A DNA stretch of 64,000 bases from Natronomonas halophila (GTDB taxonomy: Archaea > Halobacteriota > Halobacteria > Halobacteriales > Haloarculaceae): the NCBI RefSeq assembly GCF_013391085.1, contig NZ_CP058334.1, positions 1,612,001-1,676,000 on the forward strand, written 5' to 3'. The position numbers and the translations under genes are program-made. Each line of letters starts with the position of its first letter. Position 1 is the first letter of the stretch. Of the stretch, positions 17,281-24,091 are shown piece by piece. The notes under the pieces were generated by a model that was not told the origin of the DNA, ran no database searches, and worked only from the letters and a program-made list of their open reading frames with translations.

Positions 17281-17308
17281 GTTCTCCATGTGAAACCGAG
17301 GGGTTACC
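17281..17308. other. ORB-like element downstream of orc1
   Basis: The motif GTTCTCCATGTGAAACCGAG followed by GGGTTACC matches the intergenic origin boxes (TTCCA-nnn-GAAAC-nn-AGGGGT). It lies two bases after ridA and 235 bases beyond the orc1 stop, so ORB-like sites flank orc1 on both sides. Confidence 0.55.
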
Positions 17309-17436
17309 AAGGATAACGATATTTATAAGGAGAAATCAGTGGAAAGGCGAGTGTCCACCGAGGTTCGGCTGGTGAGACAGAAACAAAGGTTGCATCCGCG
17401 AGGGCAGGTTCGGAGAACCCGCCCGAAGCGGTTCCC

Positions 17437-17545
17437 CGCGCGACCGCAGGGAGCGCGGGACCAAGGGCCGACCATCGGGAGGCCCGCCGTGTCTTTTTCA
17501 TGAACGTTTTTGCCGGCGCGCGAAGCGCGCCGTGCAAAAAGTTTC
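17437..17545 (-). repeat. Palindromic repeat copy 1, directly after the orc1 stop
   Basis: Read on the minus strand, ACTTTTTGC starts two bases after the orc1 stop, followed by a GGCGCGC-TTC-GCGCGCC stem and GGCAAAAACG, then a conserved tail and a second CCCGCGC/GCGCGGG stem. Bases 17455-17545 are identical to 26452-26542. Related sequence may extend to about 17351. It probably also ends orc1 transcription, because a T-run and strong stem follow the stop. Confidence 0.8.
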
Positions 17546-19337
17546 AGTCGAAGCGCGCCTGCACGAATGGCTGAGCGTCCTCGACCTCGCCGACCCGCGA
17601 GTCCGAGAGGAGGACAGCTTCGGTTTCGTCGAGGGGGACGGAAAGGCTGATTTCCTTGGTCCGGCCGTACCGACCCTTCGAGACGACGACGGCGTTGACG
17701 ATGCCGAGCATGTCGAGTTCGCTGATGAGGTCGGTGACCCGCCGTTGGGTGAGGACGTCGGCGTCGATCTCCTGGGCGAGGCGCTTGTAGATGTTGAACA
17801 CCTCGCCGGTGTTGATGTTGTGGACGCCGTTCTTCTCGAGGAGGATGATGGCGTAGAGGACGAGCTTTGATTGTGTGGGGAGGGTGCGTACTACCTCGAC
17901 AACCCGGTCGAGTTCGATCTTCTCCTGGGCGTGGCGGACGTGCTTTTCGTCGACGGTTTCGGTGCGGTCGCGTTCGGCGAGCTCGCCAGCCGTCCGCAGG
18001 AGGTCGAGGGCACGGCGGGCGTCACCGTGTTCCTGTGCGGCGAAGGCTGCACAGAGGGGGATGACGTCCTCGGAGAGGGTGTCGGATTTAAATGCGATTT
18101 CCGAGCGGTGCTGGAGGATATCTCGGAGTTGGGTCGCGTCGTAGGGCGGGAAGACGATTTCCTCCTCGCCGAGGCTGGATTTGACGCGGGGGTCGAGGAA
18201 GTCGGTGAACTTCAGGTCGTTGGAGATGCCCATGATGGAGACCCGGGAGTTGTCGAGTTCCGAGTTCATCCGCGAGAGGTTATAGAGCGTGTCGTCGCCC
18301 GATTTCTCGACGAGTTTGTCGATTTCGTCGAGCATGATGACGACCACGCGCTCGTGGTAGTCGACGGCGTCGAAGAAGGTCTGGTAGACGCGGTCGGTCG
18401 GCCATCCGGTCATCGGGACGGGTTCGAACTCCTCGAGGTCGTCTTCGAGGGTGCCGATTTCGGCCTCGACTTCGGCGACGTTGTCGAACTCGCTGTCTAC
18501 GAGGACCTCGGGGTCTTCGGCGGCCTCGTCGCGAAGCTCGCCGAGTTCGTCGAGGCGCTCCTCGATGTACTCCTCGTTCTTGTCGATGAACTTGTTGGCG
18601 AGTTGTGCGAGCACGCGATACTGGGTGTCGGTCACCTCGCAGTTGATGTACTCGACTTCGCAGGGGACCTCGTACTTCTGGGAGGTCGATTCCAGTTCCT
18701 CGGAGACGAACTTCGCGCTGGCGGTTTTTCCGGTCCCGGTTTTGCCGTAAATGAGGATATTGGAGGGCGTATCCCCGCGGAGAGCCGTCACGAGGATGGT
18801 CGCCATGTTGTTGATCTGTTCCTCACGATGGGGGAGTTTGTGGGGCGTGTAGGAGGGACGGAGGACTTCCTTGTTCTCGAAGATGGGTTCGCCCTCCAGG
18901 AGGTCGTCGAAGAGACCGCGGGATGCCTCGTCGGTTTCGCTCTCGGATTCGGTATCGAGGTCGAGGTCTTCGAGGTCGACGTCGCCGGAGAAACCATCGA
19001 CGTCGGTGCCGGCGGCAGGAGCGTCGGTTTCGGCGAGCGCATCGGCCGTCTCGTCGACTTCCGGGGTGTCTCTCGTTGACGAAGACCCCTTTGTTTCAAC
19101 TGGAGAACCACCAGACTGCGAAGCAGTATTGGCGATTCTCCCGTCCGATGGCTGCTCGTCGAGTACCCCATCGGTGTCGTCCGGTTCGTCCTGGTCCACC
19201 GGCTGGTCGGTCGATGCCGAGTCCGTCGGCTCCTCGTCCTCCGGTGCGTCGGTGGCCGCGTCGCGGCCGTCGCCGACGGCGTCCGGGCTAGTGTTCGATT
19301 CCTCGTCCGTATCCGCGGATGAATTGCCGTCCGTCAT
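17544..19337 (-). CDS. orc1: Orc1/Cdc6 origin-binding initiator
   Basis: This 597-residue initiator of chromosome replication binds the adjacent origin and loads MCM. Residues 1 to about 150 are a disordered Asp/Glu/Ser/Thr-rich arm, unusual in length for the family and containing PVETKGSSS. The AAA+ domain follows, with Walker A YGKTGTGKT near residue 197 and Walker B VVIMLDEIDKL near 331, and it has an acidic helical insertion (IDKNEEYIEERLDEL...) between them. A C-terminal winged-helix domain (TQRRVTDLISELDMLGIV) would contact the ORB sites. An ORB-like box lies 10-33 bases before the start, suggesting self-regulation. A palindromic repeat begins right after the stop. Confidence 0.95.
   Translation of the reverse strand: MTDGNSSADTDEESNTSPDAVGDGRDAATDAPEDEEPTDSASTDQPVDQDEPDDTDGVLDEQPSDGRIANTASQSGGSPVETKGSSSTRDTPEVDETADALAETDAPAAGTDVDGFSGDVDLEDLDLDTESESETDEASRGLFDDLLEGEPIFENKEVLRPSYTPHKLPHREEQINNMATILVTALRGDTPSNILIYGKTGTGKTASAKFVSEELESTSQKYEVPCEVEYINCEVTDTQYRVLAQLANKFIDKNEEYIEERLDELGELRDEAAEDPEVLVDSEFDNVAEVEAEIGTLEDDLEEFEPVPMTGWPTDRVYQTFFDAVDYHERVVVIMLDEIDKLVEKSGDDTLYNLSRMNSELDNSRVSIMGISNDLKFTDFLDPRVKSSLGEEEIVFPPYDATQLRDILQHRSEIAFKSDTLSEDVIPLCAAFAAQEHGDARRALDLLRTAGELAERDRTETVDEKHVRHAQEKIELDRVVEVVRTLPTQSKLVLYAIILLEKNGVHNINTGEVFNIYKRLAQEIDADVLTQRRVTDLISELDMLGIVNAVVVSKGRYGRTKEISLSVPLDETEAVLLSDSRVGEVEDAQPFVQARFD
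19084..19108. other. ORB-like sequence inside the orc1 coding region
   Basis: On the minus strand CTCCAGTTGAAACAAAGGGG is followed by TCTTCG, encoding PVETKGSSS in the disordered arm. It matches the origin boxes and differs at only two synonymous positions from the site in the PolD small-subunit gene at 32457-32479. Confidence 0.55.
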
Positions 19338-19346
19338 TCGTTGATA

Positions 19347-19370
19347 TACCCCTCCGTTTCACGTGGAGAC
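19347..19370. other. ORB-like element A (orc1 promoter side)
   Basis: TACCCCTCCGTTTCACGTGG followed by AGAC; on the other strand TCCACGTGAAACGGAGGGGT. It lies 10-33 bases upstream of the orc1 ATG, overlapping where the promoter must be. Confidence 0.75.
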
Positions 19371-19830
19371 ACACCGCGCGACGACCGAACGGGTTGAATA
19401 CAGTCGGTAGGAACCCGTTACCCCGAATCGGTTTGAAATCGGTCGTCCAGTTGATGCAGAGGAACCGATGGTGCATTACGGTAATAAGCGTTGCGGTGGC
19501 GCGGCGGAAATCGGTGGATAGCGGGTGGATGACGGGGATTAACGAATGTGGGAAAGGAGCACGGCTGAAGTTAACGAAACAATCCGAAACAGTCGCGGCG
19601 TTCGGGGAGCAACGCGGATAACTCGATGCTGGTCACCCGAAACGAACGCCAGTGGAGACGGGTGCACGGGTTGGCAGAGGTCAGCACGAGCCAGTAGAGT
19701 CAACTGGTGTGACTCGGGGCGGATCAGTCGGGATTACTCGTCGTTCGGACGGTCGTTCGGACGGTCGATTGGGGCGTCGGGGGGGACGATGGTTAGTTTC
19801 CAGTGGATGCACGGGAAGCGGAGGGGAGTA

Positions 19831-19880
19831 CCCCCACACCCCTTTGTTTCGGGTGGAACGGTGAAACCGACGGGTGGGGG
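19831..19880. other. Inverted pair of ORB-like elements B
   Basis: The left element CCCCCACACCCCTTTGTTTC plus GGGTGGAAC (19831-19859) faces a right element GTGAAACCGACGGGTGGGGG (19861-19880). The outer CCCCCAC and GTGGGGG tracts and inner GTTTC/GAAAC cores make an imperfect palindrome just left of the AT-rich core. Confidence 0.75.
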
Positions 19881-19900
19881 TGGTCGGAGAGGAGTTCGGA

Positions 19901-20057
19901 CTCTAGTACAGTAACCTTTATATCTATAGTAGTAAAACCAAATCCGCAGTGGAAGGAAATAGAATATATTGTTTAGTTTTATGTCTAGTATAACTAGATG
20001 TTTCGGCAGTAAACCGCATCTAGTCTAGTATTTTCTAGATTTCTACTACGTTTCTAC
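19901..20057. other. AT-rich core, probable DNA-unwinding element, with CTAG cluster
   Basis: About 155 bases very rich in A and T between ORB pairs. It contains six CTAG sites (19903, 19985, 19994, 20020, 20025, 20035), the perfect palindrome TCTAGT-ATA-ACTAGA at 19984-19998, and ACTAGATG/CATCTAGT arms at 19993-20000 and 20017-20024. The position between facing ORBs is what an unwinding element should have. Confidence 0.75.
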
Positions 20058-20098
20058 CGCGAACCGTGGCAGATCCCGTCCCCAGCCAGCCCCCCACC

Positions 20099-20140
20099 AC
20101 ACCCCTTCGTCCCGTTCCACCCGAAACGAAGGGGTGGGGG
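20099..20140. other. ORB-like element C with inverted half-site
   Basis: GTTCCACCCGAAACGAAGGG plus GTGGGGG (20114-20140) is the best ORB match. Its arm ACGAAGGGGTG (20126-20136) pairs with CACCCCTTCGT (20100-20110). A weaker third box CCCCCTCGTTTCACC follows at about 20148-20162. Confidence 0.75.
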
Positions 20141-20443
20141 GCCACCTCCCCCTCGTTTCACCCCCCGCGCCCCGGAATTCCTGCTATAGTCGTCGTTTAG
20201 GGCCTGGTCCGTATCCGAGACACGAGACGACTTCGCTTTTGGGTCTCACCGCCGTTTCCCGTGGGGACGGTTGACACCCGTTGCTGGATGAGTGGTGGTC
20301 GTGGCTGGGGGAGAGGAACGGTAGTCGACAGCTGTTGGTTGATAGACGACGGCCGACAGTCGGCAGCAAGATAGGCACTACCGAGAAGGCTTGTCACCTA
20401 TCGTCCTGACCTTCTCCTAATTCTTCTAAAATCATCGTCCCTG

Positions 20444-20466
20444 TACCCCTCCGTTTCACATCGAAC
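20444..20466. other. ORB-like element D (oapA side)
   Basis: TACCCCTCCGTTTCACATCG then AAC, same orientation and core as element A. It lies about 140 bases before the oapA promoter. Confidence 0.65.
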
Positions 20467-20656
20467 GATATCAGCGGTCGTCTCGCGTCCTTCCACACGC
20501 GCGAAAGACCTTCTCCATCGGTTTCTCACGGACGGCATCATCAGCACCTGTTCCTTCCGTGATGTTTGTCTGACACACAGTTAAGTAAATGCGGTATGGT
20601 AGTACGTGCAGAGCGACTCCGATTTCGACTCGAAATCGGGGCCGTGGGAGGATGAG

Positions 20657-21298
20657 ATGGGACTGCTAACCGAACTCAAATCGAGTATTTCGCGCGCGTC
20701 GTCGGCCCTCTTCTCGGGGAACGAGCCGAAGCGAATCGGCATCTATGGCCCCCCGAACGCAGGCAAGACGACGCTCGCTAACCGTATCGCTCGCGACTGG
20801 ACCGGCGACGCCGTCGGCCCGGAGAGCCACGTACCGCACGAGACGCGGCGTGCGCGTCGAAAGGAAAACGTCGAAATCAAGCGCAACGGCAAGTCCGTCA
20901 CTATCGACGTGGTGGACACGCCCGGCGTCACCACGAAGGTCGACTACAAGGAGTTCCTCGACCACGACATCGAGAAGGACGACGCCGTCCGGCGCTCCCG
21001 AGAGGCGACCGAGGGCGTCGCCGAGGCGATGCACTGGCTCCGCGAGGACGTCGACGGCGTCATCTACGTCCTCGATGCGACGGAGGACCCCTTCACGCAG
21101 GTCAACACGATGCTCATCGGCATCATCGAGAGCCAGAACCTGCCGGTCCTCATCTTCGCGAACAAGATCGACCTCGAGGACGCCAACGTTCAGCGCATCA
21201 GCAACGCGTTCCCGCAGCACGAGACCGTGCCGCTGTCGGCGCTCGAAGGAGACAACATGGACGAAGTCTACGACAAAATCGCGGAGTACTTCGGGTGA
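20657..21298 (+). CDS. oapA: Origin-associated Era-like GTP-binding protein OapA
   Basis: This 213-residue small GTPase has the P-loop GPPNAGKTT at residues 31-39, a DTPG switch motif near 88, and NKID for guanine recognition near 170. Genes of this type next to orc1 and the origin are known in haloarchaea as oapA. ATG 20657 (MGLLTELKSS) matches the family N terminus. However, a GTG at 20606 with a TTAAGTAAA box about 25 bases upstream would give 17 more residues, so the start is uncertain. It begins a three-gene run oapA-oapB-oapC pointing away from the origin. Confidence 0.88.
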   Translation: MGLLTELKSSISRASSALFSGNEPKRIGIYGPPNAGKTTLANRIARDWTGDAVGPESHVPHETRRARRKENVEIKRNGKSVTIDVVDTPGVTTKVDYKEFLDHDIEKDDAVRRSREATEGVAEAMHWLREDVDGVIYVLDATEDPFTQVNTMLIGIIESQNLPVLIFANKIDLEDANVQRISNAFPQHETVPLSALEGDNMDEVYDKIAEYFG

Positions 21299-21302
21299 TA
21301 CC

Positions 21303-21716
21303 ATGCCTGAAGTAACCACAAACGGCGACGACGGCGACGACGGGCTCGCCGACGGTATCCAGATCGACATGATCAGCGCCGACCGGATGCAGGGAATGCG
21401 AACGATGGAGAAAATCCGCCTCATCCTCGACGGCGTCCACGACGGCAATATCGTCATCCTCGAGGAGGGACTCGACCCCGAAGAGGAGTCCAAACTCATC
21501 GAGGTGACGATGTCGGAGATCAACCCCGACGGTTTCACGGGCATCGAAATCGAGACCTACCCCGGCGAGGAAACCAGCGACAACGGCTTTCTCGGCCGCA
21601 TTATGGGGAAGGACAACAGCGATTCGAACAAACTGACGGTCATCGGCCCGGCCAACCGTATCGAGACGCTCCACAAGGACGAGACGCTCATCAGCACGCT
21701 GATCAAGCGCCGGTAA
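21303..21716 (+). CDS. oapB: Origin-associated protein OapB (DUF2073)
   Basis: This 137-residue DUF2073 protein begins four bases after oapA. The conserved core runs from IQIDMISADRMQGMRTMEKI to the GFTGIEIETYP segment and ends LTVIGPANRIETLHKDETLI. The N-terminal 18 residues are acidic and probably disordered. The strict archaeal linkage oapA-oapB-oapC beside the origin is known. The molecular role is not established; the alternating strand-helix pattern suggests a compact alpha/beta nucleic-acid-binding-type domain, which is inference. Confidence 0.85.
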   Translation: MPEVTTNGDDGDDGLADGIQIDMISADRMQGMRTMEKIRLILDGVHDGNIVILEEGLDPEEESKLIEVTMSEINPDGFTGIEIETYPGEETSDNGFLGRIMGKDNSDSNKLTVIGPANRIETLHKDETLISTLIKRR

Positions 21717-21743
21717 TCGGGCTTTCGCCCATCCATCAACACC

Positions 21744-22736
21744 ATGCCACACCAGTGTACTGGCTGCGGCCACACGTTCGCGGACGGCTCCAAGGAGATG
21801 CTGTCGGGCTGTCCGGAGTGTGGCGGCAACAAGTTCCAGTTCCGCCCCTCGGAGGAGGACCTCCCCGATGAGCCAGCCGAATCGGCGGAGTCCGACGCCC
21901 CCTCACGGCCCGACGCCGACTCCTCGTCGGTCGCCGAGACGGTCGGCCGCGCGACGACGAAGATGCGCGACCTCGTTTCCTCCGGGCCGGAGAGCCCCTC
22001 GGACGACCGCGGTGAGCCGACGGCAGAGTCTACTACCGAGTCGTCGACGGAGTCGACCGCAGAGTCGACGTCCGTTCCTGACCCCGATTCGACGACCGAC
22101 CCCGACGCCACCGTTTCGAGCGCGGAACCGACGACGAGCAACGCGTCGGCCGGCTCAGTCGGGGCTTCCGAAACGGCACAGACGGACGCCGACCCGAATC
22201 CGGACGCCGCGTGGCCGAGCGAGTCCGAAGAGGCGCCTGCGGATGTGACTTCTGTCGATTCGTCGTCCGCTCGACCCGAAACCGGGGGAGAACCCGCGGG
22301 GACGGACGACGACGACGGAGAAATCATCGATGCGGACGCCCGCCGCTCGACAACCGACGAGTCTGACGAGGACCTCGCGCAAGCGAGCGCGCGTAGTGAT
22401 ATCGTTCAGGAAGACGAACTCCCCGAAACCGACGAGGTAGCAGCCACCAGCACGTCGGGACTGGAGTCGGCCGAATCACAGGCCGGGGGTCCGGAACCGG
22501 ACGTCGACGGTCGGGTCGTCAGCGAACCTGACGACGAACAGCCGGATATCGCGGAGCTCCGCGAACAGCTCAACGACCAGTTCGAATCCATCAAAATCGT
22601 CGAACCCGGGCAGTACGAACTCAACCTGATGGAACTGTACGACCGCGAGGAGTACATCATCGCGCTGCAGGAAAACGGCCGGTACGTGATTCAGGTCCCG
22701 GAACAGTGGATGGGCGAAGACCCGGGCGAACGATAG
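21744..22736 (+). CDS. oapC: Origin-associated zinc-ribbon protein OapC (DUF2072)
   Basis: This 330-residue protein has three parts: an N-terminal zinc ribbon (Cys5, Cys8, Cys23, Cys26), a roughly 210-residue Ser/Thr/Asp/Glu-rich disordered linker, and a C-terminal domain of about 70 residues. The C-terminal domain (FESIKIVEPGQYELNLMELY...YVIQVPEQWM) is the conserved family part. The linker's composition is like the arm of Orc1 but without its PVETKG motif. It closes the oapABC run; the second cdc6 gene is convergent 153 bases on. Confidence 0.85.
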   Translation: MPHQCTGCGHTFADGSKEMLSGCPECGGNKFQFRPSEEDLPDEPAESAESDAPSRPDADSSSVAETVGRATTKMRDLVSSGPESPSDDRGEPTAESTTESSTESTAESTSVPDPDSTTDPDATVSSAEPTTSNASAGSVGASETAQTDADPNPDAAWPSESEEAPADVTSVDSSSARPETGGEPAGTDDDDGEIIDADARRSTTDESDEDLAQASARSDIVQEDELPETDEVAATSTSGLESAESQAGGPEPDVDGRVVSEPDDEQPDIAELREQLNDQFESIKIVEPGQYELNLMELYDREEYIIALQENGRYVIQVPEQWMGEDPGER

Positions 22737-22889
22737 CCCGGACGTCCCGCATCCCGTCACTCCCGCTTTCCCTCCACTCATCCTTCGGTCATCTGCTTCC
22801 CTCGCCTATTCACCCCTCTCCTTCGACTCGAAATGCGCCGGATACACCCGTGTTATTCCCTGCCGACTTGTACATCAGCCGACGCTCGT

Positions 22890-24014
22890 CTATTCTTCCA
22901 GCCGGTCCAACACCGCATCGGCGTCGTAGGAAAGCGATAGCGTCCGTGAACGCCCACGGCCCTCGACGCTGCTGTATTCGGCGTCGATGAGGCCCAACTG
23001 TTCGAGTTTGTTGATAATCTCGGAATAGCGGGTGTAGCCGAGGTCGGTCTCCTCGCTGAAGACGTCGAAGACGTCGCCGGCGCGCTTGCCGTCGTGGTCG
23101 GCGAGCACGCGAACGAGCGCGGCTTCCGACTCCGAAAGGCCGCGGAGGTGCCGCGAGAGGTGGACGTATTTGGCCTTTTCGTAGGCCTCGTCGACGTCGT
23201 CGGTGTTGACCTCCGTGGACCCGCGCATCTCGGCGTTGAGCCCGGCCCGCCGCAGCAGGTCGATACCGACCCGGAGGTCACCGCCGCTGTCGGCGGTGTG
23301 TTCGGCCACGCGGTCCAGCACCTGCGGGCCGACGGCCTCCTCGCGGAAGCCACGCTTGACGCGTTCCTGGAGGATATCGACGATTTCCCGCTCGCCGTAG
23401 GCGTCGAAGTAGACCTCCTCGGGTCGGAACACCGACTGGACGCGGCTGTCGAGTTCCTCGATGACGTTCAAATCGAGGTCCGAGGAGACGACGATGACGC
23501 CGATCTTCGCGCCCGAGTGGGCCTCGTGGGCCCGAAGCAGCGAGTAGAGCGTATCCGAGGCCTCGTCCTCGTAGAAGAGGTAGTTCACGTCGTCCAACGC
23601 GACAATGAGGACTTCGTCTTCCTCGACGAGGCGGTCGGTAATCTGGCCGAAGAGCTTCTTGAACGAAATTCCGGAGGTCGGCGGTTCGTATTCGAAGAGG
23701 CCCTCGAAGAGTCGCGAGAAGACGGCATACCGGGTCGAATCGACCTGACAGTTCACGCGAACCACGTCGACGTCGCTGACGCTGGCCAGTTCGTCGAAGA
23801 GTTTTTGCACGGCGGTCGTTTTCCCGGTGCCGGGCGGCCCGCGGGCCATCACGTTCAGGGGACGGGAGCCGCGGACCGCCGGTCGAAGGGCGTATTTGAG
23901 GGTCTCCATCTGCTCGTCGCGATGGAGGAACGCCTCCGGCAGGTAATCGAGTTCGAGGACGTGCTCGTCGCGGAACACGGATTCGTCCCACGAGAGCATG
24001 TCGTCGTCCGCCAT
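22890..24014 (-). CDS. Second Orc1/Cdc6-type AAA+ ATPase
   Basis: This 374-residue Cdc6 paralogue has Walker A ARGPPGTGKTT at residues 57-67, Walker B LIVALDDVNYLF near 139, the SSDLDLNVIEELDSRVQSVFRPEEVYFDAY sensor-1/arginine region, and a C-terminal winged-helix domain (TDLGYTRYSEIINKLEQLGLI). It lacks the long acidic arm of the first Orc1. The Walker B aspartate pair is DD rather than the usual DE, so ATPase behaviour may differ. A weak ORB-like stretch lies beyond its stop at 22812-22832. Having two initiators around one origin is common in haloarchaea. Confidence 0.92.
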   Translation of the reverse strand: MADDDMLSWDESVFRDEHVLELDYLPEAFLHRDEQMETLKYALRPAVRGSRPLNVMARGPPGTGKTTAVQKLFDELASVSDVDVVRVNCQVDSTRYAVFSRLFEGLFEYEPPTSGISFKKLFGQITDRLVEEDEVLIVALDDVNYLFYEDEASDTLYSLLRAHEAHSGAKIGVIVVSSDLDLNVIEELDSRVQSVFRPEEVYFDAYGEREIVDILQERVKRGFREEAVGPQVLDRVAEHTADSGGDLRVGIDLLRRAGLNAEMRGSTEVNTDDVDEAYEKAKYVHLSRHLRGLSESEAALVRVLADHDGKRAGDVFDVFSEETDLGYTRYSEIINKLEQLGLIDAEYSSVEGRGRSRTLSLSYDADAVLDRLEE

Positions 24015-24091
24015 TTCACTTTCACCACGCTGGCGCGGGTGTTAAGCCTTCGGGCGAACACGCCGAAGACGACTCGGAAGGTCCGAACGCA

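Larger units (their letters stand above)
19338..20605. other. Replication origin region (oriC1 type)
   Basis: This gene-free interval of about 1.27 kb lies between orc1 and the oapABC genes, the arrangement of the main haloarchaeal chromosomal origin. It contains at least four ORB-like elements in both orientations around a 155-base AT-rich core. Short open frames occur but show no coding character or starts with promoters. Minor G-rich tracts (GGGTGGGGG) accompany the inner boxes, as known for haloarchaeal ORBs. Base composition drops sharply in the core compared with the flanking genes. Confidence 0.88.

Noticed and set aside
17871-19079. A 402-codon plus-strand frame opposite orc1
   Set aside because: Antisense shadow; orc1 has complete AAA+ and winged-helix motifs.
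19546-19914. Short frames in the origin (also 19319-19621, 20184-20397)
   Set aside because: They cross ORB elements, have no promoter at the right distance and show non-haloarchaeal composition (Arg/Gly/Trp-rich).
22812-22832. ORB-like element beyond the second cdc6 stop
   Set aside because: Matches the consensus at only about 15 of 21 positions; too weak to annotate without a genome-wide matrix.
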